Shown piece by piece: positions 16,580-24,240 of a DNA stretch of 64,000 nucleotides (the first letter of the stretch is position 1; each line of letters opens with the position of its first letter). Location: positions 124,001-188,000 of the forward strand of contig NZ_JAFFSU010000014.1 in the NCBI RefSeq assembly GCF_017948455.1, in the 5' to 3' direction. The notes under the pieces are model-generated. The model was not told the origin of the DNA, ran no database searches, and was given only the letters and a program-made list of their open reading frames with translations. The stretch is from Streptomyces sp. GESEQ-4 (GTDB lineage Bacteria; Actinomycetota; Actinomycetes; Streptomycetales; Streptomycetaceae). The position numbers and the translations under genes were made by a program.

Positions 16580-17926
16580 TCACACGCGCCCGGCCGCCAC
16601 GGGGTGCAACTCGTCCGCCGGGTAGTCGTGGCTGTGCCGCCAACCGTCCGCCACCCGCGTGGCATCGGCGAGATGGGGGTGGTCGTCGTGGAGGTCGGTG
16701 TGCTCGTGAGCGACGGGCTCCGGCTCCCGCGCCGGCCACAGTCGCACCGCCAGCAGCGAGGCGAACAGCGCGATCGCACCCAAGGCGACCACGGCTGCGC
16801 CCAGCCCGGCCTCGGCGCCGAGCCAGCCCGCCAGCGGATACGTCAGCAGCCAGCAGCTGTGCGAGAGCGAGAACTGGGCGGCGAAGGCGTCCCTGCGTTC
16901 CTCGGCCGGTGCCGAGCGGCGGATGAGCCGCCCGGCCGGCGTGAGCACCATCGAGCAGGCGGCACCGAATACGGCCCACAGGGCGAGCAGCGCGGGCCAG
17001 CGCCAACTCCCGTCCCGCACAGAGGTGATGGCGCCGAGCCCGGCGAAGACGACAGCGACCAGCAGTGCGCCGCGCAGCATCACCACCCGGTCCGGGGCCC
17101 TGTCCAGGATGCGTGGCAGGACGAGCGCCACGACCATCGAACCGGTACCGAACGCCCCCAGCGCGAGGGGTACCGCGCCCGTCGGCAGCCCCAGGAAGTC
17201 GCGTACGTAGACGACGGAGTTGACGGTCACCATCGCGCTCGCGGAGGCGACCGCGAGGTGCAGGGCGAGCAGGGCACGCAGTTGCGGGACGGCGAAGAAG
17301 AGGCGCGTGCCCGCGGTGGCCTTGCTGTAGGGGCCGCCGGTGCGTGGGGCCAGGGTGGGCTTCGGAAGAACTGCCGAGACCACCAGCACGGCCGAGGCGA
17401 GAAAGCCCAGCACAGTGCCGGCGAACAGCCAGTTGTAGGTGATCACGGACAGCAGAGCGGCCGCCAGCGCGGGTGAGAACAGGTTCTCCAGGTCGTAGGC
17501 GAGCTGGGACATGGACAAGGCCCGCGTGTAGTCGCGCTCCTCGGGCAGCACGTCCGGGATGACGGACTGGAACGTCGGCGTGAACGCGGCCGAGGCCGAC
17601 TGGAGCAGGAAGACCAGGACGTACACCTGCCAGACCTGGTCCACGAAAGGCAGCATCAACGCGACCCCGGCGCGTATGAGGTCGGCCGACACCATCAGCG
17701 CCCGGCGCGGTATTCGATCGGCGACCGCGCTGACGGCCGGAGCGATCGCCACGTACGCCACCATCTTGATCGCGAGCGCGGTGCCGAGCACCGAACCGGC
17801 GTCGGCGCCCGCGATGTCATACGCCAGCAGCCCGAGCGCCACCGTGGCGAGGCCGGTGCCGACGAGGGCGATGACCTGGGCGGCGAAGAGGTGGCGGTAG
17901 GTGCGGTTGCGCAGGACGGCGAGCAT
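16580..17926 (-). CDS. MFS transporter with His-rich C-terminal tail, metal efflux candidate
   Basis: This 448-residue protein has 12 predicted membrane segments and begins MLAVLRNRTYRHLFAAQ. Its unusual feature is the C-terminal tail (about 405-448), with about nine His in 40 residues: HEHTDLHDDHPHLADAT, then DGWRHSHDYPADELHP. The tail is probably cytoplasmic and could bind Zn, Ni, Co or Cu. A divergent ArsR/SmtB repressor starts 153 bp away, and a perfect inverted repeat lies between them, which supports metal-controlled expression. The MFS family also includes drug pumps, so the substrate remains inferred. The ribosome site is GGAG, about 7 bp before the ATG. Confidence 0.82.
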   Translation of the reverse strand: MLAVLRNRTYRHLFAAQVIALVGTGLATVALGLLAYDIAGADAGSVLGTALAIKMVAYVAIAPAVSAVADRIPRRALMVSADLIRAGVALMLPFVDQVWQVYVLVFLLQSASAAFTPTFQSVIPDVLPEERDYTRALSMSQLAYDLENLFSPALAAALLSVITYNWLFAGTVLGFLASAVLVVSAVLPKPTLAPRTGGPYSKATAGTRLFFAVPQLRALLALHLAVASASAMVTVNSVVYVRDFLGLPTGAVPLALGAFGTGSMVVALVLPRILDRAPDRVVMLRGALLVAVVFAGLGAITSVRDGSWRWPALLALWAVFGAACSMVLTPAGRLIRRSAPAEERRDAFAAQFSLSHSCWLLTYPLAGWLGAEAGLGAAVVALGAIALFASLLAVRLWPAREPEPVAHEHTDLHDDHPHLADATRVADGWRHSHDYPADELHPVAAGRV

Positions 17927-17987
17927 ACGGGCGGCTCCTGGGAGGGGCGGTCCGGGCGGTCTGGTCCGTTCGGGTCTCGACGAGTGT

Positions 17988-18021
17988 AGCCATCATGTGC
18001 GCACCTGTGCACATGATGGCT
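17988..18021. promoter_or_regulatory. ArsR/SmtB operator: perfect 13-8-13 inverted repeat
   Basis: AGCCATCATGTGC (17988-18000) is perfectly inverted at 18009-18021, separated by 8 bp. It lies 58 bp from the arsR start and 61 bp from the MFS start, so one bound repressor dimer could block both promoters. ArsR/SmtB proteins bind imperfect inverted repeats near the transcription start, so the position and symmetry fit. Confidence 0.7.
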
Positions 18022-18079
18022 GGAAGTCGGCGGGCTGCGACTGGACCCGGCCCTTGCCGAGTGGCTCTAGGCTGACCTC

Positions 18080-18439
18080 ATGCCTGAAAGCCACCCCGTC
18101 TCACTTGCGGCCGATGCGCATCTGCGCGCTCCGGACAGCGCGCGGCTCGCCGAGGCGACCGGGGTGTTCGCGATGCTGTCGGACGCCACCCGGCTGTATC
18201 TGCTGTGGCTGCTCGCGCAGGGCGAGTCGGACGTGGGCTCGCTCACCGAGCGGTGCGACGCGTCGCGCACCGCGGTGAGCCAGCACCTGGCGAAGCTGCG
18301 GCTCGCCGGGCTCGTGGACACCCGCCGCGAGGGGCGGCACATCTACTACCGCCTCAGCGACGGGCATCTGCGCCGCCTGGTGGTGGAGGCACTCAGCCAC
18401 GCGGACCACCGGGTGAGCGGGAAGGCCCCGCACGACTGA
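18080..18439 (+). CDS. ArsR/SmtB-family metalloregulator
   Basis: This 119-residue winged-helix repressor has a recognition helix in CDASRTAVSQHLAKLRLAGL (about 59-78) and a wing with RREGRHIYYRLSD. The C-terminal helix GHLRRLVVEALSHADHRVSG contains Asp and His positions like the alpha-5 metal sites of KmtR/NmtR-type Ni/Co (or Zn) sensors; the alpha-3 cysteine motif of As/Cd sensors is absent. It is divergent from the His-tailed MFS pump, which it likely represses together with itself. The metal is inferred, not proven. Confidence 0.85.
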   Translation: MPESHPVSLAADAHLRAPDSARLAEATGVFAMLSDATRLYLLWLLAQGESDVGSLTERCDASRTAVSQHLAKLRLAGLVDTRREGRHIYYRLSDGHLRRLVVEALSHADHRVSGKAPHD

Positions 18440-18445
18440 CATGCC

Positions 18446-18486
18446 AGGGCCTTTGCACCCCGAACCGCCCGGAGTGCAAGGGCCCT
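18446..18486. terminator. bidirectional terminator between arsR and ycnI
   Basis: AGGGCCTTTGCAC (18446-18458) pairs with GTGCAAGGGCCCT (18474-18486), with one G-T wobble and a 15-base loop. It lies between convergent stops (18439 plus strand, 18503 minus strand), as expected for a shared terminator. Confidence 0.65.
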
Positions 18487-18502
18487 TGAAGCGTGCTCGG
18501 CT

Positions 18503-19240
18503 CTACTGCTGGGCGCTGCCCCGGCGGCGCATCACAAAGACCACGGCCGCCGCTGCGACGAGGATCGCCGCGATGATGCCGGTCCAGGCACCCGCCGACA
18601 GCCCGCCGTCGTCATCCTTCTCGGTGTCCGCTGCCTGCGGGGAGGGCGAGATGTCCGTCTCCTCGGCGGTCGGGGTCGGGGAGACGGAGGGGCTCTCCGA
18701 CTCGCTGGGTGAGGGGCTGACCGGCTTCGCGCCGGGTGCGGCGGCCTTCAGCTCCAGGACGGGAGCCTCGTTGCCGTGGCCGCCGCCGCTGGACTCGCTC
18801 AGCTCGATCCAGCGGTCGATCTTGCCGTCGCTGTACGTCTGCAGCGTCTTGAACGCCAGCTCCTTCGCGTCCGGGAGCTGCCGGACGACGACCGAGTACT
18901 CGGCGTCCTCGCCGGTCTTCACAGCCGGGCCCTTGACGGTGTAGCCGTCGTCGGTGGCGCTGAACTTCCAGCCCTTGGGGCCCTCGCCGTACGTCACGTC
19001 GGTGGGCGCGATGCCCTTGGGCAGGACCACCCGCAGCTCGGTGATGCCGGCCGTGGCGGACTCCGACTCGGCGACGAAGGCGAGTTCGACGTTCTCGGCG
19101 AGGGCCTGGGCGTTGTCGGACTCGACCTCCACGTGGGCGGCGGCCGGAGCGGCGGTGAGGAGCAGCAGGGCGGTGGTCGCGCCCGCCGCGAGGGTCAGGC
19201 GGCGTGCAGTGCGGTGCTTCGCCTTGATGGCATGGAACAT
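18503..19240 (-). CDS. ycnI: YcnI-like (DUF1775) copper-binding membrane-anchored protein
   Basis: This 245-residue protein has a signal peptide ending AAPAAA, so the mature chain starts with His (HVEVESDNAQ), the mononuclear copper ligand in YcnI. The DUF1775 domain spans about 37-165 and contains GPKGWKFS, whose Trp is conserved near the copper site. A Ser/Pro/Glu-rich stalk (about 175-210) and a single C-terminal membrane helix followed by MRRRGSAQQ anchor it outside the cell. It is downstream of the His/Met-rich membrane protein on the same strand (64 bp gap). Confidence 0.87.
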   Translation of the reverse strand: MFHAIKAKHRTARRLTLAAGATTALLLLTAAPAAAHVEVESDNAQALAENVELAFVAESESATAGITELRVVLPKGIAPTDVTYGEGPKGWKFSATDDGYTVKGPAVKTGEDAEYSVVVRQLPDAKELAFKTLQTYSDGKIDRWIELSESSGGGHGNEAPVLELKAAAPGAKPVSPSPSESESPSVSPTPTAEETDISPSPQAADTEKDDDGGLSAGAWTGIIAAILVAAAAVVFVMRRRGSAQQ

Positions 19241-19304
19241 GGATGTCTCCAGGCGTGGGGGAGTGCGGGACGGCGGCGCTCATCGGAACGACCGCCCGGC
19301 ATGG

Positions 19305-19979
19305 TCAGGTGGCGAGAGTGAGCCCCGCCTGGGGAGGCCCTCTCCGTACCACCGTGCCCGTGAGCACCGCCTCGTCGGGCGGCGGCCGCTCCAGCCATGC
19401 GAGGGCGTGCGCCGACAGCCCTTGATCCGCCGACAGGGCCGGGCGGTCACCGAGCAGCGCCCGGACCGTCGCGATCCGGGCGCGGGCCGCGTCGACCGCC
19501 GTCGTCAGCCCGCGCGCCAGTGACCAGCAGACGGTGTCCGCGCGGTGCAGCAGCACGGCGACGAGTACGGCCGCGACCATGTGTACGGCCGTCATCGCCG
19601 GCGCGTCGTGCCATGCCTGGTGGGTGTGGGCGGCGTGCTGTGTGTGGCTGGGCATGGACATGGGCGCCGCGGTGGCGTCCGCGTGCGCGGCCATCAGCCA
19701 CAGATGCAGCCCCGCCTGAGCCACCCCGCACGTCACCACGACCGTGGCCAGGGAACGCGGGCGCCGTGTACCGACGAGACCGATACCGAAGAGCACCAAG
19801 GCTGCCGGCGCAGTCTGCCGCCACGGCGTGGTCCCCTCGGCGACCAGCTGGTGCGCGCTCACCCCGAGCACCGTCCCGACGCCCGCGAACACGGCCGCCC
19901 GCAGAACGGCAAGCGGCGCGCGGTGCGACGGCGTACGGAGTGAGCTGGGAGTGGTCATGGTCCGCCCATCATCGGGCAT
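19305..19979 (-). CDS. His/Met-rich polytopic membrane protein next to ycnI
   Basis: This 224-residue protein has about four membrane segments (about 25-45, 55-70, 80-97 and 128-147). The loop after the third segment is rich in His and Met (MSMPSHTQHAAHTHQAWHD, about 107-125), a composition seen in copper-handling proteins. The position directly upstream of ycnI on the same strand suggests a two-gene copper unit. I do not recognise a family. An alternative start is the ATG at 19958 (MTTPSS). A copper role is inferred from composition and context. Confidence 0.65.
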   Translation of the reverse strand: MPDDGRTMTTPSSLRTPSHRAPLAVLRAAVFAGVGTVLGVSAHQLVAEGTTPWRQTAPAALVLFGIGLVGTRRPRSLATVVVTCGVAQAGLHLWLMAAHADATAAPMSMPSHTQHAAHTHQAWHDAPAMTAVHMVAAVLVAVLLHRADTVCWSLARGLTTAVDAARARIATVRALLGDRPALSADQGLSAHALAWLERPPPDEAVLTGTVVRRGPPQAGLTLAT

Positions 19980-20151
19980 CGCTCACTTCGCCCGGAGGCC
20001 GGATCCGCAAAGAGACGACTCGTCCGGTATTTCGTCAGTCGATCATCCGAGCGTGACGGCCGCCTGCGCGACGCTCCGCTCGCGTCCTCGTGACGCGACT
20101 GTGGGCCGGAATGCCGCATTCGCACCAGGGCTCGCACGAGGTGCGCCATGA

Positions 20152-20700
20152 TTGTCGGACCTGACCTGGCCCCATCGCACTCGCCCGCACCGCAGCGGCA
20201 CCGCCGGCCGCGCGGTCGGCCTTGCCCTGGCGGCCGTACCCCTGGCCGCCGGACTGCACCAAGCCACGTCGCACTCGTCCCTGTCCTGCACGGCGCTCGG
20301 AATCGCGGCGATGGTGCTCGCGGCGTGCGCGCCCTGGCCGCCGTCCAGGCACTCCTGCCCGCCTGGCACCACAACCCGCTGGCCATGGCGGCGTTGTACC
20401 TCCTCGCGGGTCTGGCCCTGGTCCAGCTCTTCCGCAGCGCCTCTGCGTGCCGGCACGCCTTGCGTACGCCGTCGCCGCCACCATGCGCCGCCGGTGGGAC
20501 GGGCTGCTGTACGTCGCTGACCAGCCGTACATGCCGCAACACACCGACGAGGGCAACGGCGTCCTCGAGTTCTTCACCGCGGCGCAGGCCGTCCTCGGTC
20601 TTGTGGCGGCCGTGATCGTACTGGCGCTGCTGCTGCTGTCGCTGCGGCCCGGTCGGCGCGGGGCGGGTCGGTTCGCGGCTCAGCGGGGATCGCGCAGGTC
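20152..20700 (+). pseudogene. frameshifted membrane-protein gene
   Basis: Three frames give continuous protein-like sequence in succession. From TTG 20152, frame A gives GRAVGLALAAVPLAAGLHQ and TALGIAAMVLA. Near 20320 the sense moves to frame B (RALAAVQALLPAWHHNPLAM, then AALYLLAGLALVQLFRS). Near 20450 it moves to frame C (YAVAATMRRRWDGLLYVADQ, then a C-terminal hydrophobic helix QAVLGLVAAVIVLALLLLSL). Both shifts are in the same direction, consistent with one-base losses. The original was probably a roughly 170-180-residue membrane protein of unknown function. Sequencing error would give the same picture. Confidence 0.6.
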
Positions 20701-21057
20701 GAGGCGCAGGTGCTCGATGTGGTGGACGGCCTGGTCGAGGAGTTGGGCGACGTGGTCGTCGTAGAGGCGGTAGACGATGCGGCGGCCGTCGCGTTGCCCG
20801 GTGACCAGGCCCAGGGCGCGCAGCAGCCGCAGTTGGTGGGAGACCGCTGACTGCTCCATGCCGATGGCGGCGGCGAGTTCGGTGACCGAATACGCGGCGT
20901 GGCGCAGAGTGGTGAGGATCAGCAGCCGTGAGGGGGTGGCCAGGGCCTGGAGCGTGGTGGCGACGGAGGCCGCGGTGACCTCGTCGAGGCGGGCGGCCGC
21001 GATGACGTCACGGCCGCCCACATCCCCGTCGGGGCGTACGGGCTCAGCGGCGTGCAC
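20680..21057 (-). CDS. NmtR-like ArsR/SmtB nickel/cobalt sensor
   Basis: This 125-residue protein strongly resembles mycobacterial NmtR: LQALATPSRLLILTTLR, then AIGMEQSAVSHQLRLLRALG (recognition helix) and YRLYDDHVAQLLDQAVHHIEH. Residues corresponding to the alpha-5 metal ligands of NmtR are all present (Asp100, His102, His113 and His116 in my numbering). The GTG start at 21057 gives an N-terminus with His at position 2, like the N-terminal ligand of NmtR. A longer upstream extension is antisense-like. It overlaps the 3' end of the [2Fe-2S] gene by 14 bp and is the last gene of the zur-cobW operon. Confidence 0.85.
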   Translation of the reverse strand: MHAAEPVRPDGDVGGRDVIAAARLDEVTAASVATTLQALATPSRLLILTTLRHAAYSVTELAAAIGMEQSAVSHQLRLLRALGLVTGQRDGRRIVYRLYDDHVAQLLDQAVHHIEHLRLDLRDPR

Positions 21058-21442
21058 GGGCTCGGGCCTCGCGCGGCGGGCGGACGATCTGCAGCTCCAG
21101 TGCGGGTGGGGGAGCGGCGAGGCCGGGTCCGCCCGCGGCGGCCCAGTCCAGCAGGTCGCCGGTGCAGTCGTCGTCCATGGCGAAGCCGACCCAGACCGCT
21201 CGGCCACCGGCCCGGCGTCCGGCGGCGGATGGCTGGACGACGATGACGTTGGCCTGGTCGCAGGGGCCCAGGCAGTCTGTCGTACGGACCTGGAAGCCGT
21301 GCTCGGCGGCGCCGGCCCGCAGCCGGTCCAGCTGCCAGGCGTGGTCGGTGCCGGGGTACTTGCGTGGATTTCCGCAGCAGCAGCCTCGGCACACGGCCAG
21401 CGTGCACGGCCGGTTGGCCGCTCGGATCACCGACCGGTTCAC
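21044..21442 (-). CDS. (2Fe-2S) ferredoxin/thioredoxin-like domain protein
   Basis: This 132-residue protein has LAVCRGCCCGNPRKYPGTDH near the N-terminus and TTDCLGPCDQANVIVV in the middle, the cysteine pattern of the thioredoxin-like [2Fe-2S] family, which includes free-standing CbiW-like proteins found near metal and corrin genes. A conserved block VWVGFAMDDDCTGDLLDW follows. The GTG start overlaps the stop of the WD40 gene (GTGA). A role as redox or metal-sensing partner of the adjacent COG0523 GTPase is inferred from coupling only. Confidence 0.8.
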   Translation of the reverse strand: MNRSVIRAANRPCTLAVCRGCCCGNPRKYPGTDHAWQLDRLRAGAAEHGFQVRTTDCLGPCDQANVIVVQPSAAGRRAGGRAVWVGFAMDDDCTGDLLDWAAAGGPGLAAPPPALELQIVRPPREARARARR

Positions 21443-22473
21443 AGTGCCGCCGGCGAGGGCACGGTATAGGCGCGGACGTGTCCGTCGCGGTACGCGGTGA
21501 CCAGCAGATGCGGCCCCGCCCAGGCCACCGCGGCGACGGACGAGCCCACGTCGTCCAGTACGCGCACGGGCCGCAGCCGGTTGGCGGGCTGTCCGGCGGT
21601 GGCGTACCAGAGCGCGACCGTGCCGTTGTGACCGCCGCTGGCGAGATGCCCGCCCGAGCCCGGCCGCCAGGCGAGCGCGGTGATCGTCTCGTGGCAGCGC
21701 AGTTGACGCGGTGCGGTGCCGGCTGGGCCCTTGCCGGAGAAGTCCCAGACCGTCAGATCGGGGGCGCCGTCGGCGGCGAGCCAGCGTCCGGTGTCGTCGA
21801 AGGCGAGGCGGGAGACCTTCTCCGGGTAGCCGGACATGGTCAGTTCGCTGCCGTCCCGCGTGCGCCAGATATGAATGGAGGCGTCCTGGTTGCCGCTGCA
21901 GATCCACTTGCCGGTGGGGGCGACAGCGAGCGCGAGGTGCGAGCCGACGTAGGGGTAGGTCACCACCGGCTGGGGCGTGTGCCTCTCATGTCCGCGCACG
22001 GCACCGTACGCGGCAACCGCCAACCGCCGCCCCTGGCGCAGCCACGCCAGGTCGGAGACGGTGGACGCGGCGCGCTCCGTACGCCACAACTCGCCACCGT
22101 CCGCGTCCCGTACGACCGCGACCCGCCCGGAGGCGACGGCCACGCGTTCGTCGTCGGCCCAGGCGGCGGACGACGCCCAGGCACCGGACTCGCGGACATG
22201 GACGCGTCCGTCCGACCGGCGCCACAGCGCGTACCCCAGGGGTCCGGTGACCGCCAAGTGCACGGCAGTGGAGGAGAGTTCGACCTTCAGGGCGCCGCCA
22301 GGAAGCTCAAGTGCCCCCATCTCGGCGCCCATCGCCGCGTCCAGGACCCGTACCGTGCCCTCGGCTCCGGCGACGGCCACGAGGTCGCCACGTGCGCTGA
22401 GCGCGACGGGTGCGTCGTCGACGGTGATCTCCCAGGCGATGGACAGCGCCTGGTCGGCTGCGGTGAGGCTCAC
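21439..22473 (-). CDS. WD40-repeat beta-propeller protein
   Basis: This 344-residue protein is made of WD40-like blades: recognisable repeats include ICSGNQDASIHIWRTRDGSE, LAADGAPDLTVWDFSG, LASGGHNGTVALWYATAG and LLVTAYRDGHVRAYTVP. There is no signal peptide or membrane segment, so it is cytoplasmic. The GTG at 22473 overlaps the cobW stop by 4 bp, and its own stop overlaps the [2Fe-2S] gene start by 4 bp, so all three are translationally coupled. Bacterial WD40 proteins usually scaffold protein complexes; which partner it binds here is unknown. Confidence 0.8.
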   Translation of the reverse strand: MSLTAADQALSIAWEITVDDAPVALSARGDLVAVAGAEGTVRVLDAAMGAEMGALELPGGALKVELSSTAVHLAVTGPLGYALWRRSDGRVHVRESGAWASSAAWADDERVAVASGRVAVVRDADGGELWRTERAASTVSDLAWLRQGRRLAVAAYGAVRGHERHTPQPVVTYPYVGSHLALAVAPTGKWICSGNQDASIHIWRTRDGSELTMSGYPEKVSRLAFDDTGRWLAADGAPDLTVWDFSGKGPAGTAPRQLRCHETITALAWRPGSGGHLASGGHNGTVALWYATAGQPANRLRPVRVLDDVGSSVAAVAWAGPHLLVTAYRDGHVRAYTVPSPAAL

Positions 22474-23483
22474 GCGGCTGCTCCCGCGGTGGCGAGGCAG
22501 TCGGTGAAGCCGCGCTCCAGTTCGTCGCGGTCGAGGTTGCGGCCGATGAAGACCAGCCGGTTGCGGCGCGGCTCGTCGGCCCGCCACTGGGCGCCCTCCT
22601 CGCCCATGAGCAGCATGTGGACGCCCTGGAAGACGTACTGCCTGCTCGAACCGGCGATCGCGAGGATGCCCTTGGAGCGGAAGATGTCGGCGCCCTTGGT
22701 GCGCAGCAGGTTGCCGAGCCAGGCGTTGAGGCGGGCGTCGTCGACCTCGCCGGGCACCTCGATGCCGACCGAGGTGACGGTGGTGTCGTGCTGGTGCTCG
22801 GTCTCGGTGAGGAACGACGGGTCGTCCTTCAGCACCCGGTCGAGGTCGAAGGCGCCGACGTCGAGGATCTGCTCTAGGTCGACTTCGGCGTTCCTGGCGC
22901 GCAGGATCTGCACCGGCGTGTTGATCGCCTTCACCCGCTTCTCGACCTCGGTGATTGTCGCCTCGTCGACCAGGTCGGTCTTGTTGAGCACGATGCGGTC
23001 GGCGAAGGCGATCTGTTCCACGGCCTCGTTCTCCACGCCTTCCGGCTTGACCTCGTCGAGATGCTGGAGGACGTGGGCGGCGTCGACGAGGGTGACGATG
23101 GCGTCCAGGCGCAGCTGGCCGGCGATCTCGTCGTCCATGAAGAAGGTCTGGGCCACGGGTGCGGGGTCGGCGAGGCCGGTGGTCTCGATGAGGATGTGGT
23201 CGAACTTCTCGCGGCGGCGCATCAGCGCGCCGAGGATGCGGATGAGGTCTCCGCGGACGGTGCAGCAGATGCAGCCGTTGTTCATCTCGAAGATCTCTTC
23301 CTCGGCGTCGAGCACGAGGGCGTCGTCGATACCGATCTCGCCGAACTCGTTCTCGATGACGGCGATCCTGAGGCCGTGGTGCTCGGTGAGGATGCGGTTG
23401 AGCAGGGTGGTCTTGCCGGAGCCGAGGAAGCCGGTGAGGACGGTGACGGGGACGCGGCCGTCCACGGGGGTGGGGGCAGTCAT
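22470..23483 (-). CDS. COG0523 (CobW/ZNG-like) GTP-binding metallochaperone
   Basis: This 337-residue G3E GTPase has P-loop GFLGSGKTTLLN (18-29), the intrasubgroup metal site GCICC (CICC, 71-74), IETTGLADP (Walker B region), NKTD (about 165-168) and a C-terminal CobW_C domain with a His pair (TEHQHDTT) at its start. COG0523 proteins deliver Zn, Co or Ni to client enzymes; those in Zur regulons are zinc-responsive. The ATG at 23483 overlaps the upstream small gene by 4 bp. Downstream of zur, a zinc-sparing or delivery role is most likely. Confidence 0.9.
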   Translation of the reverse strand: MTAPTPVDGRVPVTVLTGFLGSGKTTLLNRILTEHHGLRIAVIENEFGEIGIDDALVLDAEEEIFEMNNGCICCTVRGDLIRILGALMRRREKFDHILIETTGLADPAPVAQTFFMDDEIAGQLRLDAIVTLVDAAHVLQHLDEVKPEGVENEAVEQIAFADRIVLNKTDLVDEATITEVEKRVKAINTPVQILRARNAEVDLEQILDVGAFDLDRVLKDDPSFLTETEHQHDTTVTSVGIEVPGEVDDARLNAWLGNLLRTKGADIFRSKGILAIAGSSRQYVFQGVHMLLMGEEGAQWRADEPRRNRLVFIGRNLDRDELERGFTDCLATAGAAA

Positions 23484-23770
23484 GCGGAGTGGGCTCCTTC
23501 GGGGGCGGTGGTGAGCAGGACGGCCCTGAGGCCGTCCTCCGTGATCTCGTCGGGGGGCTGGTGCAGGGTCCAGCGGCGGGCCGGGCCGTTCATCGGGAGG
23601 ACGGCGACGACCGTCTCCAGCGGCGGGCAGCCCGGTTCGGTACACGTGAGTTGGCGGATGACGACGGCGGTGTCCTCGTCGAGATCCAGCAGGGTGCGTA
23701 GGGTCTCCTTCAGTTCGCGCAGTCGGGGGTTCGGTGTTGCGGGGTTTCCGGCCCTGAATCCCAGGGGCAT
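23480..23770 (-). CDS. small conserved protein with CxxxxC motif in the zur-cobW operon
   Basis: This 96-residue protein starts MPLGFRAGNPATPNPRLREL after a good AGGAGA ribosome site. It has a helix (LKETLRTLLDLDEDTAVVI), then LTCTEPGCPPLETVVAVLP, where two cysteines six positions apart could bind a metal, and a strand-rich C-terminus. It lies 14 bp after the zur stop and overlaps the cobW start (ATGA). I do not recognise a named family. The context suggests a partner or client adaptor of the COG0523 GTPase. Confidence 0.75.
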   Translation of the reverse strand: MPLGFRAGNPATPNPRLRELKETLRTLLDLDEDTAVVIRQLTCTEPGCPPLETVVAVLPMNGPARRWTLHQPPDEITEDGLRAVLLTTAPEGAHSA

Positions 23771-23784
23771 GGCGGTAGTTCTCC

Positions 23785-24195
23785 TCAATCGACGGCGGGT
23801 TGGCAGCCGTCGCAGACGCCGGTGAGTTCGACGACGTGCTCCACCCCGGCGAATCCGGAGTCGGCGGCGATCTGTCCCGCCCACTCCTCGACGACTTCGG
23901 AGTCCACCGGGCGGCTGAAGCCGCAAGCGCGGCAGATGAGGTAGTGGCGGTGCCCGGTGTCGGGCCGCCATCTGTAGAGCCGTTCCCCGGCTGCGGCTTG
24001 AGCGACATCGACTTCGCCCGCTGCCTCCAGGTCACGCAGCGCCCGGTAGACGGTGGTCAGGCCGATCCGGGTCCCGTCGTCTGTCATGCGGGTGTGCAGG
24101 TCCTGCGCGGAGACGAAGTCACGGCAGTTCGCGAGGGCTTCCAGGAGAGCCGAGCGCTGACGGGTCGGTCGCTGTCGGGCGATGGGGGTGCGCAC
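23785..24195 (-). CDS. zur: Fur-family regulator, Zur type
   Basis: This 136-residue repressor has an N-terminal winged helix (TRQRSALLEALANCRDFVSA, LTTVYRALRDLEAAGEVD) and a dimerisation domain with the HRHYLICRACG metal-site region. Structural zinc cysteines appear as CRAC and CDGC near the C-terminus. The sequence is closest to actinobacterial Zur, and cotranscription with a COG0523 GTPase fits that. The GTG at 24195 is chosen because GGAGG precedes it by about eight bases. It is first in a six-gene operon that ends with an NmtR-like regulator. Confidence 0.88.
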   Translation of the reverse strand: MRTPIARQRPTRQRSALLEALANCRDFVSAQDLHTRMTDDGTRIGLTTVYRALRDLEAAGEVDVAQAAAGERLYRWRPDTGHRHYLICRACGFSRPVDSEVVEEWAGQIAADSGFAGVEHVVELTGVCDGCQPAVD

Positions 24196-24240
24196 AGCGG
24201 TTTCACCTCCAGCGTGGGTGCTGAGTCGCTGCCGCCAAAC

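Noticed and set aside
14457..17006. 849-codon minus-strand open frame covering the copper gene
   Set aside because: The plus strand encodes a CopC-CopD protein with signal peptide and membrane segments; the antisense frame has only low-complexity basic sequence.
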